A stretch of 64,000 nucleotides of DNA, taken from positions 43,501 to 107,500 of the forward strand of contig JAXRKP010001187.1 of NCBI GenBank assembly GCA_037039925.1. The letters are read 5' to 3'. How positions within the stretch are numbered: position 1 is the first letter of the stretch; each line of letters starts with the position of its first letter. Source of the DNA: Doris montereyensis (taxonomy: Eukaryota > Mollusca > Gastropoda > Nudibranchia > Dorididae). This document shows positions 22,891-34,859 of the stretch, one piece after another. The position numbers and the translations under genes are program-made. The notes under the pieces were generated by a model. That model saw nothing but the letters and a program-made list of their open reading frames with translations, ran no database searches and was not told the DNA's origin.

Positions 22891-23376
22891 AACCTCCCTC
22901 CCTCCCTCCCTCCTTGATTATAATAATGCAATATTATTACATGTACACCTAATAATAATGATAATAATTGCAATTAAAACAGTTATATGCGTCAAGCGGT
23001 AACCACGATAAACAAAGGACAATACACACACTTCATGAAACAGATGTGGAGGAGCCTATGGGACGGAAAGGGCTTGATCCGTCTTGTTGCATTCATGGTA
23101 GCAGTCTATTTAAAAGAAATTTAAAAAATCATGTTTACCACCCGCCACTCCTTTAGGGAAAGAAGTTATGGAGAATGAGATCTACAGTGGAGCTGTACCT
23201 TAAAAAGATAATGTTTAAAAACAATGCATGCGTTGATCGTTTTTTTGGTGGTTTTTTTATGTTGTTTGAGTTTTCGGAATAATGAAGAAGTAATTTAAAA
23301 ACAAGTTGACAGAGGGAAAGTGTTGCTTATTTCACTGACAGCTGTTTTTTCTTCTTCTTGTCGATGTCATTTTTAG

Positions 23377-23442
23377 GCGCTCAGATCTGAATATTGTCAG
23401 AGAAATGGACCCTATGAGGAAAGTCTCTGCCAGAACAATCAG
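23377..23442 (+). CDS. NDRG: NDRG-family protein, exon (RSDLNIVREMD)
   Basis: Encodes RSDLNIVREMDPMRKVSART then I, with first base and last two bases shared across introns (phase 2 in, phase 2 out). Matches vertebrate RRDLEIERPVPGTHTVTLQC. Acceptor TTTTTAG, donor GTTGGC; AG plus G of the next exon gives Arg. Confidence 0.9.
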
Positions 23443-24860
23443 GTTGGCTTTTTTTATTTAGAATGGATCTTTAATATGCCTGTGCTCACTCGCTCTCTGT
23501 CTCTCTTTCTGTCTGTCTCTGTCTCTGTCTCTCTTTCCTCTCTGTCTTGTAGACATTTAATGGGAGGTGCTGGTAGGTCCTACTTCTTTCTCCTTTCACT
23601 ATTTGTACCTATCTTTCATGGTGCTGTTTCCGCTAAACTCTTCAACAGCACAAAAAAATTCCTTAAAACAATTGTGAATGTTTTCCTGCGACGCACCACA
23701 CGCTACACAGGTAAGGCATGCGATTTTTAGGGAGCAACCCAGACAGTGTTGGTAGTTTCGTTGCTTGTGACTATGTTCAGCGTTTTTTTATTTACTTTAG
23801 TTGTTTCTTGGTAAAGAGCAAAAAGCAATGATGTCTGTGTTGCCAGGCAAAAAGGGGCGTGCCTTACCTACGCAGCATGCGTCACTTTGCTGTTATTGAG
23901 TTCATTCATCCCGAAATCACCATATACGCAAGAAGGTAAAATTGTCAGATGTCAGATTATTTGATATTTTCTTACTATGATCAGTTTTTCCTCTTTAAAA
24001 AATTTAGTTTTTCTTGTTCTTAAACATTCTTGTATCCGTTTTATCAATAGGCAATGTAGTTAATAACATATACTGTAAATGAAGATAAATTACTTCTCTA
24101 GCTAAGCCTATCAGTTATCACCAATCTTCAAGGGTGAGGCAGGTTGCTTCATTTTCACGATAAACGTACAATTTTCACTTAGAACCGTGAGATAATCCTA
24201 TTTACTTTCTATATTTCCTTTTCGACTTTTCAGAGCTTAACGATTTTGTTTATGTGAAAACTATCAGTTCATTTGTTAGCAAAATAGACCCTTTCGTTTT
24301 GGCATTGCTTGAGGCAATGTCTGTTTTACTTTGCCTCACTGCGGTTGAATATGTCCATCGTGATATCTGTGGCCGTTGTTTATTTATATTAGGCCTATGT
24401 TTTCCTTCTGGATAATCGAAGCCAATTTCTTTATTCATGTTCCATTTTACACTGTTTCCAAACAAGATCTCATTTGTGTGTTCTTGCGATTTTTCTGTTT
24501 TATGTAGAATCGAGATCTGAATCGGGGACTGATAAGATTTATTTGCTTGATAAATTAGAATAAAGTGACCTAGATTTAATCGAGGTTCTAGATATAGAAT
24601 CTAGATTTAGATCTAGGTTTCTAGATCCGACATCAAGATTCTAAATTTCTGTTGATAGCTTGACACAGTTTTAGGTCCAACGATACCAACTTAATTTACC
24701 TAGGTGTAACATCGACAAATATTATGCAATGAGCAATAGCATCGAAGACTTCACAAGCAGGAAAAAATGGACTTGAGACCTAGAATAGAATCTACTGTAG
24801 CCTTTATCTCAAAACCAAAAAAGAGTTTAACTTTCTAGAACGAAGTTTAGTTTAGATTTT
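23443..24860 (+). other. Intron start with family R copy
   Basis: A family R copy lies at about 23545-23650 (TAATGGGAGGTGCTGGTAGG, TCCTACTTCTTTCTCC, GGTGCTGTTTCCGCTAAAC), preceded by a short TCTG/TCTC stretch. The remainder has no recognised feature. 24585-24640 is rich in TCTAGAT. Confidence 0.5.
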
Positions 24861-24879
24861 TTTTCCACTTGATATTTAC

Positions 24880-24925
24880 ATCCCTGCATATGGTTGACTG
24901 GGTAAATTTCCACCAAACCAAACAA
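24880..24925 (+). mobile_element. Family R 3' end before a TC tract
   Basis: GCATATGGTTGACTGGGTAA and ATTTCCACCAAACCAAACAA match the last third of family R. The TC tract starts about 20 bases later. Confidence 0.5.
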
Positions 24926-24945
24926 ACAAAATTTCCGTCTGCCTC

Positions 24946-25432
<487 letters not shown>

Positions 25433-25588
25433 TTTGAAATTGAACTTATAGAAACAAACAATGTCACAGTCCTCAAATTTCTTACAATCTGTTTCAAAGG
25501 CCTGTCTTCAAACCCCATTCTTATCAAACCCTTTAACCCCGTTTTTGTCATCATTTTAATTACTCACTTTCCTCTTTATTGCCATCAG

Positions 25589-25688
25589 GTGTCGCTCTCT
25601 TCTATTAGTGGGAGATGACTCCCCTCATATTGACGACACTGTGGATATGAATGGAAGAATGTTACCCGAGGAAACCGATTTTATGAAA
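25589..25688 (+). CDS. NDRG: NDRG-family protein, exon (LLLVGDDSPH)
   Basis: Encodes CRSLLLVGDDSPHIDDTVDM then NGRMLPEETDFMK, matching vertebrate CPALLVVGDSSPAVDAVVEC and NSKLDPTKTTLLK. V-G-D sits where alpha/beta hydrolases carry the catalytic acid. Acceptor CCATCAG, donor GTGAGT, ending in phase 0. Confidence 0.95.
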
Positions 25689-25764
25689 GTGAGTTATGTT
25701 CTTCTTTTTAAGAGTGACTTTGAGTCGCTGTATATCATTACATTTCATCTTCATCTTTACCTTA

Positions 25765-25910
25765 TACAAAGCGTGCGCGGTTGGCGGATACTGCTGGTAT
25801 GTCCTACTTCTTTCCTTTCATTCTTTCACTTACTTACATCTTGCTGTTTCACCTTTCTTAATTCGTTCTGAGATCACCGCTTTCAGGTGTCTGGGTAAAA
25901 CTCAATGAGT
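25765..25910 (+). mobile_element. Family R copy
   Basis: GCGGTTGGCGGATACTGCTG, GTCCTACTTCTTTCCTTTCA, TTACATCTTGCTGTTTCACC and TCTGAGATCACCGC follow the family R order. No microsatellite follows this copy. Confidence 0.6.
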
Positions 25911-26085
25911 CGAGTCACCTCTTACAAAGCATACTTTGTATGAATGAAGGAAAATATTTTTTGTGGAAGGTTCAAGTTGAGGTTATTTGTTGCGGCTTGG
26001 TCTGTATTTTTCACCCTTCATAAGATCCCAGAACGCTATAAAAACAAGCGAGAGAATACGACTTGTTTTCCCCCGTTATAGAAAT

Positions 26086-26510
<425 letters not shown>

Positions 26511-26549
26511 ACAGACTCGTCTACTAAGTCAGAGGTCGCTTTGAATCCT

Positions 26550-26770
26550 AGCCGTGCAGGCTTGAATTTGAAATCTTTTTTTTCCTATTTCATCTGCCCC
26601 TTATCCTGTGGTAGGCAAAATAAAACGATCGCCTAGTTTTTTCACATGTACAATAATTTAGGTGGTCCCATGTGCCTTTGTGCATGTAAAAGAACCCTTG
26701 GTAGTTGGAAATTTGAAAAAAAGAGCACTAGCCTGCCGAAGGCCTATTCACAAATACCCCATACAATCTC
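26550..26770 (+). mobile_element. SINE-like 3' body
   Basis: GTGCATGTAAAAGAACCCTT and the preceding GGTGGTCCCATGTGCC resemble the CACGTTAAAGATCCCTTGG body of SINEs at 34950 and 36735. The tRNA-like head is not clear. Confidence 0.4.
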
Positions 26771-26989
26771 TTGTATCTCAGTCTTATTGACCATTTCATT
26801 ACTCTGAAAAAAGGGAGAGGAGGAGAGATCAGAGGGGAAGGAAAGGTGGTTGGGCATCCATACTTACCTCAGAATTAAATTAGCCCAGGCATGACAACAA
26901 TTGTTACAGTTTACAGGATCACCAATATGGACGTAATAGGCCATATTTTGGGGCTCCTTCACCTTTATCATGTCTTTCTACACTTATAT

Positions 26990-27300
26990 ATTCTTTTCTG
27001 TATGGGAGGATGCTATTGGTAGGTCCTACTTCCTTCCTTTCACTCTTTCACATTTCTTCCGTGGGTTATTGGCAAGCACTACGAGTAGATCCTATTTCTT
27101 TCCTTTTATTCTCTTCACTTATCTTTCATCTAGCTGTTTCCTATTAATTAACCCTGAGATCCCAGAATGTGATGGAGGGGGTAAATTTCAATTAAACTAT
27201 CAATCAATTTACTTTCTTTTCACCTTGGTGTTTCCTATGAATTCATCCTGAGACTACCACATATGGTGGACAGGCAAAATTCCAATTAAACAAAGTCTCG
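26990..27300 (+). mobile_element. Two or three overlapping family R segments
   Basis: 26998-27060 and 27060-27205 both carry the TAGGTCCTACTTC or TAGATCCTATTTC and TTTCCTTTCA/TTTCCTTTTA segments. 27225-27300 repeats only the 3' third (GTTTCCTATGAATTCATCCT, TATGGTGGACAGGCAAAA). This looks like repeated insertion or local duplication. Confidence 0.55.
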
Positions 27301-27352
27301 TGCTTGGTGAAGAAAATGGAATTAACTTTCAGTATTTATATCTCTATACTAG

Positions 27353-27441
27353 ATCGCTGATTGTGGTGGAATGCCTTTAGAAGAACAGCCAGGAAAAACC
27401 TGTGAAGCTTTCCGCCTTTTTTCTCCAGGGACAAGGATATG
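27353..27441 (+). CDS. NDRG: NDRG-family protein, exon, with apparent +1 frameshift in a T6 run
   Basis: Encodes IADCGGMPLEEQPGKTCEAF then RLF, matching vertebrate MADCGGLPQISQPAKLAEAF and KYF. After CGC-CTT the sequence has six T (27417-27422). As written the frame goes to SPGTRIW. With one T fewer the frame would read LFLQGQGY, the conserved family ending, with its last base G (27441) joining TT of the terminal exon to give Val. Either a homopolymer error in the assembly or a broken allele. Acceptor ACTAG, donor GTGTGT. Confidence 0.88.
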
Positions 27442-28394
27442 GTGTGTACATTTTCCATCTCATTGTCATTATCCGGTTTGCCGTAAAGTTTTGTCAGTTT
27501 GTCTTCCTCCTCAAGTGATGTGTTCTTATCACCATGTCTTTGTGATCTCTTTAAAATCTGTTTTGATCTTTGAAAAGAAAAAGATAATACTAACAAGCAG
27601 GTTGGCAGGTTATGATTTTTTTTTTTTGGGGGGGGGGATTCTTTGTGGTTGCTCAGAGAAATACATTTTCTATTTGATGAGTGACAAATACGCAAGGAGT
27701 CCATTTAAAAAAAATCTTTCGAGTATTGGAACATTCTGTTAAGCATTTCTAGTGTTGTTTCTTAAATAAGTTTAGTTTGTTGGTTGCTTTATTTTTTTCT
27801 TTCTCCTTCTTCTTTGAAAATAAGTGTTTGTAAAAAAAAAAAGTTAAAAGTAAATTTTAATGGTTGATACTGTTTTGTTTGGGGTTTTTTAAATCTTTTT
27901 TTAGGAGAGGTAGGGAGTACTTTGATTTTGCTCCAAAATACATTGAAGGGAATAGAGAATTAAATGATGGTTTTGATATAATGATGTCATTTTATTTGTC
28001 TGTCAGACAATTAATGTTCATGAAATGCATGTTTTGCCTGGATTTGAAGTAGATGTAGATCTCCCTTTAACATCTAGAAAAATGACATAGTGTAAAGAAG
28101 GCAAGGTGTGATTATAACATGAAAGTTGAATTTATGTGATTTTTTTAATTTCCATGCTTATGACACTTTCTCTTCTTTTAATTATTTTTTATCTTGTGAG
28201 GGATTCATGGAATAATCAGGGTAGTGTTTTGCCATCAAGTGCCTTGCATGTTCAGCCTTGCATTCTAGCGTTTTGATTGAGTAAACATCCTAGACCCAAG
28301 AATGGCCCTCAGTTGCAAAGTTAAAACACAAGGCCAAGAATGAGAACATGAAATAATATTAAAGCTTCGTAGAACAAATACAGAGGAATAGAAA

Positions 28395-28495
28395 AACAAT
28401 CCTTAGGCATCAACATTTGAACCAGGGACCTCTGTGTCAGCACTCATGGCCTTGCCATGAAAAGAGAGAGCACTACCAACCAAATGTTAACTACA
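28395..28495 (-). mobile_element. tRNA-like SINE head (minus)
   Basis: Reverse complement reads TTGGTTGGTAGTGCTCTCTC, then AGGTCCCTGGTTCAAATGTT, giving A-box-like and B-box-like motifs. No cloverleaf with a proper acceptor stem is apparent, so not called a tRNA gene. Confidence 0.4.
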
Positions 28496-29094
28496 CACAA
28501 CTACTTGTCTTTATTCATACAGGGCTTTAGTATTATTTTGTGTCCTCATTCTTCACTTTTAACATACCCCTTGCATAACAATTTGTAAACGCTAGACAAC
28601 CTTGTAAGGTGCTTGGTAAATGAATGCTACCCAGAACTACCTACCTGTAACTGTGATGTATTATATCTGAAGGATAAGATGTAATAAAATATTAGACACA
28701 TTGCATTGAAGAATGTACATGATTAATGACAAATGAATCCAGAATATACCAAAGGCCTTGAAAGTTTTAACTTTAAAATAACTCTATTTCTCTCCTTATG
28801 CTTTGCTGTCTAAGGCTGTAAGGAAGAGTACTGTGTGTGTGTTTGCATCTATGTGTTTGCATACATGTACATAGAACCTTTGTGTTTTGGAGGGCTTCTG
28901 TGTATTTCCTATACCCATTATATGAAGTTTGAATGATTTTATATACATATTTTTAGTTGCATTCACATGCTTGTAATTGTATTTATATCATAGAGTACAA
29001 CACACATTCCTCAAATGAACGGAATTCTTGGGTATGTGGCAATGCCCAAGTCATATACTTTATAATTCTAATTATATTTCCTTCACGCCATGTT

Positions 29095-29215
29095 TAAACC
29101 TTTTTATTGGACCTCGTAGCTTTCTTCCATTTCTATCTTTTCTATTTGAATCCATCCTGCGATCATCACATATGATGTACAGGGAAGATTCCAAAGAAAC
29201 AGAATCAAGACCTTT
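29095..29215 (+). mobile_element. Family R diverged copy
   Basis: CGTAGCTTTCTTCCATTTCT, then CCATCCTGCGATCATCACAT and GATGTACAGGGAAGATTCCA match the family R order with many changes. Confidence 0.45.
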
Positions 29216-30673
29216 ATATGTATTCTTTCAATTCAATAAGTGTTTTCCATCAATATATTTCAAGTACATTCCAGAGTAAAGTAACCAAACTCAGATTTTC
29301 TGTATAATCAATATCTTGCAGATTGTTCTCGAAGATTGGGTCAAAAGTATCGAATTTGAGATTTTATCATTTTCATATGCTATGACCCTTCTAGAACACA
29401 TCTGTAATAGTATAAAACATGAAAACCATTTATAAATGAGGGTTTTAGCCCTCTAAACATGCTGCCGTAGACCAAAAATTTACACTTTTTATGAAAAATA
29501 TGATAAATTTGCTCATCTTTGGTCCTAATTTTGAAGATGAAACGGGAGTGAATGGCTGTCGTGTATAGTATCGATGTAAAGGGAAACTCCTCTCCCTTTG
29601 ATGTATAGTAGATTTGGTATCGATGCTACAACACAATGAGCCCATGTTCATGAAACTTTCCATACCTAAGACAAAGAATTTCAGATGACATCAGCTGTTA
29701 TACAGTTTGATCCGACCTTTGAACTCTCTCGGTCAAGGTAATGTCACCGCGCATGCGTACTGAATGGATATTGCAGGTCAAAGGGTGTCGACGCATGCGC
29801 AGTCGTTCCAGACATGTTTGTTGTCTGTAAACAAACTCCTTGCTTTCGTTTTGATTGCTCTGCCTAGTGCAAACGTGTTTCACGATTGAGTGCGATTTAT
29901 TCTTCAGGTTTGTTCTATATTTTGGTGGGTTTTTTTACGAAGTTGCTGACAATGCCTCGATTTTCACGAAAAACTTGAAACAATAATCTGGCTAAAGCCA
30001 AGAAACAGCGTTGGACCGAGGATTCAGGAGATATTCCCTCTCAGGAAACAACTGAATCTGACTTGGGATTGGAACCATCCACCAGCTCTGGAACACGTGG
30101 TGGCTCCCCACCATGCTCCAGGTTTGGGCTTAGAGAATCTAGATCTAGCTCTAGTTCTTCATCCCCGGAGCGTTTGGATATCCCCATCAGTTAACTGCCA
30201 TTCAATCCTCCTTCACCAGTTCATCGTTCTAAGACCAGGTTTGAGAAGAAGCTTGCCATGGTCAATGAACAGCATGATGAAGATGACACTGGCACCATGG
30301 ACTCAAACGGTGGCCTCACCAATACTATTTGTGAGCTCAGCATGCTGACATCGTTTGTGTCACTTTTTCAGTGCCCTCAGATTGGTTGCACATCTAAAGT
30401 GGAATGCCGTGTCAATGCGTCAAAGCGCAAAGGATTCGCTGTGTGCCTTGAGGCCTTCTGCCGCAACTGTGATTGCATTGTGGCCTCCACATATAGGTCA
30501 CATGTCGACACATCAGCGTGAGGGCACCCTAAGCCGTTCACTATAAACACAGGAGTTGTTGTAGCCTGCCTCAAGAGCGATATGGGACCCCACAAACTTG
30601 CTAATTTCTGTGCCATCCCTCCACAAGAAGACCTTCACGAAACGCGCTGAAGACATCTAGTCTCAATGTAGAA

Positions 30674-30997
30674 GTGTCACAACATATATTTAGTAAGGCA
30701 GTAGCGGTGGTGACAAAAGAACATCAACGGCAGCTGGATATCACCATCGACAACACTGAACCGCTAGACATCGCCGTTAGTTTTGACGGAACATGGATGA
30801 CGAGGGGCCATTCGTCTCTTATTGGAATTGGATGTGCCATCAACAGCCTCACTGTATTGTAGTTGATGCTCACGTCATTAGTGCCTTCTGTCAAACATGC
30901 GCGACAACTGGAAAGTGGCAGAAGGCTAACAATCCTCATCTATACGACGCATGGCTTAGAGAACACCAAGAGGAAGGCTGTAACATCAACTACACAG
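30674..30997 (+). pseudogene. MULE transposase, catalytic exon 1
   Basis: Contains DIAVSFDGTWMTRGHSSLIG, the first catalytic Asp region (FDGTW), then after a one-base frameshift near 30855 the VDAHVISAFCQTCATTGKWQ segment and CNINYTG. Ends in phase 1 before GTGAGT at 30998. The next block begins GT-ATA-TCG-GGC, so splicing gives NYTG-ISGMMEA, as in the family. Confidence 0.72.
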
Positions 30998-31002
30998 GTG
31001 AG

Positions 31003-31110
31003 TTTTATTTGATTACCGAATGATAATTTCTTATTACAAATTACTTTTTTCTAGCAATTTTATTTGATTACCGAATGATAATTTCTTATTACAAATTACT
31101 TTTTTTTTAG
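31003..31110 (+). repeat. 55-bp tandem duplication inside a MULE intron
   Basis: Two nearly identical copies (31003-31057 and 31058-31110) of TTTTATTTGATTACCGAATG followed by ATAATTTCTTATTACAAATT and a T-rich run. Each copy ends in a T-run plus TAG, resembling a 3' splice site. Confidence 0.85.
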
Positions 31111-31541
31111 CCGATCAATTGAAATCTACACGCGAGGGAGATTTATGGCTCTGGAGGGGAGACACTGTTATTATAATTGTTTGATTTATTTAATCATTAC
31201 ATTATTCGGATTATTTTTTGTCATCATCGTCGTCTATTTGTTTTCTTTTTCTGTACAGTTATCATTATATTTAGAAAGTCAAAGCTCACGGTTGGGTGTA
31301 AAACTAGACTTATATCAAAGAAATAGAAACCAATTTACTGTTGTCACGTAATAAGAGTAAACAAATTATTTTTACACAATTGATAATTCATAGCATCCGT
31401 ATCATAGACAAATCTGTTGTAAGCATGTTGCCTAATTCGATGAGATTAGGCAGTCACGGCACAATGCATAATATCATTTTATTTTTAGTTTGTAGTTGCA
31501 ATTTAATATCCTTATTCCCTTTGTTTGTACGTCATCTTTAG

Positions 31542-31781
31542 GTATATCGGGCATGATGGAAGCTGTAGCGGCAGAAACCCTGTGGCGGAGATCGGTGGAC
31601 CTGCATCAGCTACGCTACACGACATTTGTTGGAGACGGTGACTCCAAGGCCTTCGACAGAGTCTGCAGGGCTGAGCCATATGGACCAGATGTGGCTATTA
31701 TAAAAGAAGAGTGCATGAACCATGTCTCAAAGCGACTCGGTACGGCCTTGCGGAATTTAGTTCAGGACTGCTCCAAGAAGG
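31542..31781 (+). pseudogene. MULE transposase, catalytic exon 2
   Basis: Encodes ISGMMEAVAAETLWRRSVDL, then TTFVGDGDSKAFDRV (second catalytic Asp region, GDGDSK) and IIKEECMNHVSKRLGTALRN. Acceptor CATCTTTAG; ends in phase 1 before GTTCGT. The frame is open throughout this exon. Confidence 0.78.
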
Positions 31782-32217
31782 GTTCGTAAATTTATTTCTT
31801 TATATGCACAAACAGAATGAATACATGGGCTTCATAACCTTTCTTCAAAAGAAAAAAAGAAAAAAGTGTAACTCTTTCTCAAACGCTAACTATAAATTTT
31901 CAACTACACTATGACAACCACCTGAATTATTTGACAAACAATAATCAACCTCAAGCCATTTGGGTTTTTTTGGTTTGTTTTTTTTTTTATTGTACTGAAT
32001 TATTTTGTTTCTAACGTAGTTTATTTGTCCACATTTGCATTTTCTGTACCAACTGATATTCAGTTTTGTCTCGTTTGTTTTTTATTTGTTGATTTTAGTT
32101 AGGCCTGTTTCGAAATGTTTCATATAAAACAGTTTACCTATGTAAACAATGTTTTCTGACGAGTCGGTTTATAGCGTATATGCTCGATATTTATCTTATG
32201 CTTATTGTTATTCAAAG

Positions 32218-32810
32218 GTACAACACTCGGCGGAAGGAAGTATGGAAGCCTTACCGGCAATGCCATAGTCAAGCTGTGTAAGTACTATGCCAGAGCTATC
32301 CGTGGGCACGACAACACTGAGGGTATGAAGACAGCTTGTACCCTGGCTACTCCACGGACGACAACCCTCAGCATCGGTACTGTCCACCTGGCACCGATTC
32401 CTGGTGCTTCTACAAGAAGGCCGTCGCCCAGGCATATTTCCTGGCCAGCATAAGCTCTGTATCCATACTTCCCTGGATTACGACCGCCTGCATCAGCATG
32501 TTTGGCCCATTTACCAACGTCTGACTGGTGATGATCTTCTACGCCGATGCAAGCTCCATGCAACGCAAAATGCCAACGAAGGTCTTCACCATGCCATCTG
32601 GGCAAAATGCAACAAGACCCTCTGTCACATTTTCTATGCTCTCGGCTGTTGCCGAGTTCAACTTTGGGGCCTATTTGCTGAGGATTTTAATTCCTACTAT
32701 GGTATCCAGGCAGGGGAGGACACCCGTAGACTTCAGCAAGTACGACATCAGAAGCGACTCTCACGAAGTCTCAGCACAGCCACCGGAAAGCCCGCAAAGA
32801 TATGAGGAAG
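32218..32810 (+). pseudogene. MULE transposase, catalytic exon 3, frameshifted
   Basis: Acceptor TTCAAAG, phase 1, giving KKG-TTLGGRKYGSLTGNAIV as expected. Then frames change near 32335 and 32440: DDNPQHRYCPPGTDSWCFYK is in a second frame and DYDRLHQHVWPIYQRLTGDD, TQNANEGLHHAIWAKC in a third. The last motif (NEGLHH) carries the third acidic residue region of the DDE domain. At least two indels. Confidence 0.75.
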
Positions 32811-32914
32811 CTAGCAACAAAGAGAGCAGAAAAGGATGCTATCAAGGATATGGGAGACTTGGGATATGGAGCAGGGAAGTATTAGTATTAGAATTTTTAG
32901 GGCCATCTACAAAT

Positions 32915-33590
32915 GGTGAGTCAACTTTTTTCTTTTTGAATTATATACTTCATTCCCATGACTTTTCCTCCTCAGAATGTAATTATTTTGTGAATGGATT
33001 ACCTAATACATAGCAAATATACTCCTTATAAGATACTATCCATAACATGCATAAATATAGACATTGTGCAATAAAATTTTGAGTTTTTGGGTTGCGGAAA
33101 TACAAAATTGCGTTTTTCTTGAAACAGGTTTTATTGGTATACTTTTCGCTAAAAGTCAAAAACTTATGCTTAGATTTGAACCAAATTTGGTATATAACTT
33201 CTTTATATGTGTACCTAGTTTCTGTAAGAGGCTTTTGGGAAATAATGGATGATAGTGATGTTATTGATCATTTAGTGTAAACAATTGGTGTTTTGGGGAT
33301 TTTGAAAGTTGATTTTTTTCAATATTTTTTTTTCTCAGTGACTAGATCAAATATCAAAATCCGATATAATACAACCAAAAAAGTCCTCTTTACTACCTGT
33401 ATATCAAATTTTGTTGACTTTCCGTGGTAATATTTTGACTTTTAGCGATTTGAAAAACAAACAAAATCTAATATGGCCGCTGTTACCATGGCAACCAAAA
33501 ATTTGAGCGACGTAAAAACTATTCCATCTCAATCACAGCATAATACCCTTTGTATGTGTGAAGTATGAACATTATATGTCCAATATTGAG
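32915..33590. repeat. AT-rich repeat region ending in an X-box-like motif
   Basis: 33482-33496 is GTTACCATGGCAACC, a perfect RFX X-box-type palindrome, preceded by ATATGGCCGCT. The upstream 400 bp resembles in style, and weakly in sequence, the stretches before 19253. No coding signal. Confidence 0.35.
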
Positions 33591-33700
33591 TAGTTTGCTT
33601 CTTGGCTGTAGTCCCCCCCCCCCCCCCCTTAATTCACCATGACATCACAACATGTAATGGGCGGGGTAAGTTTAAATGAAAATGAAACAAAGAAACACAC
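33590..33700 (+). mobile_element. Family R partial copy with C-run
   Basis: A run of 14 or more C replaces the middle of the repeat. AATTCACCATGACATCACAA and GGGGTAAGTTTAAATGAAAA match its 3' half. Confidence 0.45.
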
Positions 33701-34689
33701 ATATTTGACTAGGTGTTGCACTGTGCACTATTGGAGATGATGCGTTATTTCATTAGATCCTCGATATTTTCCTGTTTCAAGAGTCCGCGCTTCGTAATTC
33801 CTATAAAACATACCTTTTCCCTCGAGTCAAAATAGGATTTGCTGAGTTTGACGGATAAAGAAACTTCACAGTTGGTCCCAAGGTTTTGTTTATAGAGATG
33901 ACTTGATGAGCTATTCCTACTGTGATTAAGATTAACATCTGTTTGGTTCATCTTCAAAGCTTTAGAATCCCTCATCTTATCGTCAGGTTAATGTGACATG
34001 ATAATGCACTTTCATTATCGTGACACATGAAGAAAAAAAAACATGCTTCAAATCTGATTACTCATAGGTCTTTGCAAAATGGAAAAGAAAAAGAAAAAAA
34101 GGAAGAAATTGAAGTCAAACGTTTTGAAACAAGCCAGACAATAGTGAAGCAGCACATCAAGAAACAAGATAATCAATTTTAGTGTTCATTTCGTCCATGT
34201 CTACAGCTAGAGAATTTCTTTTGGAGTTCGTTTCACTGACTTTTTTTATCGTGGCAAGGAAATCCTTTTGTCACAAGAAAATGATTAGAAATTTAAATGA
34301 ATGGCTGAATTTAATGTTACAGTAACATATCTTACTTTCACATGAGAGAAATTTGATGATCATTAATCACAATTTTGTTAATGAATAAATAAGATATTAA
34401 AAATAAAAATCGAATGGATTTATTGATAAATAGCAGGAAAGTATGTTACTAGATGATGTCTGTATCTTGATTTGCATGTAAATAAATAACATGTAGATTG
34501 AAATATAGGTTTAAACAGTTTTGATTATCTATGTTATGAAATGCTAGAAAAGCGCTTGCGTTTTATGGTATATTGCAACTGGTTTTTTGAGTATGAGGTA
34601 AAAAAAAACAACCTTTGTTATAGAATGTCTCAGTTCTATGGTCCCACATGATCATCAAAATTAAGACTTTGCTTTGTGTCAGACAGAAA

Positions 34690-34785
34690 TCTTTCTTTCT
34701 TTATCAGTTCCCATTCTACCTTTCAGTGTATGGGTTCAGATGCCCGAGATAATCTTTCTCCAGGATGCCCTGTCCTGGCATTTTC
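34690..34785 (-). mobile_element. LINE 3' terminal fragment (minus)
   Basis: Reverse complement reads GGCATCCTGGAGAAAGATTA, CATACACTGAAAGGTAGAAT and GATAAAGAAAGAAAGATT, the last 100 bp of the RTE-like LINE. A minimal 5'-truncated insertion. Confidence 0.75.
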
Positions 34786-34859
34786 GACAAACAGAAATAC
34801 TCTCAGTCTCTGATAATAGGATCTGTGGGATCTTCCTCTAGGCTACCTGTGTCATTAAC

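Larger units (their letters stand above)
17587..23376 (+). other. NDRG intron (5.8 kb)
   Basis: Holds a SINE-like unit, a short tandem array and remains of a THAP/P-like transposon. Stretches 18490-19190 and 22260-22730 show nothing recognisable beyond AT-rich, probably repeat-derived sequence. Confidence 0.7.
29951..32910 (+). mobile_element. Mutator-like (MULE) transposase pseudogene
   Basis: A single multi-exon transposase pseudogene in the NDRG intron, same orientation. N-terminal part (from MPRFSRKT at 29951, stop soon after) has low-complexity SSSSSSS, then a cysteine-rich segment CPQIGC...CLEAFCRNCDC at about 30370-30480. The catalytic part follows in three exon-like blocks listed separately. 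The family is known from aquatic invertebrates as Mutator-like transposase domain proteins. Multiple stops and frameshifts make it inactive. No TIRs were found. Confidence 0.75.

Noticed and set aside
27371..27742. 123-codon frame from MPLEEQPGKTC as a stand-alone gene
   Set aside because: Only its first 20 or so codons are NDRG exon; the rest is intron read-through in a shifted frame.
28395..28495. tRNA gene on the minus strand
   Set aside because: Box-like motifs are present but no acceptor stem or cloverleaf is apparent; more likely a SINE head.
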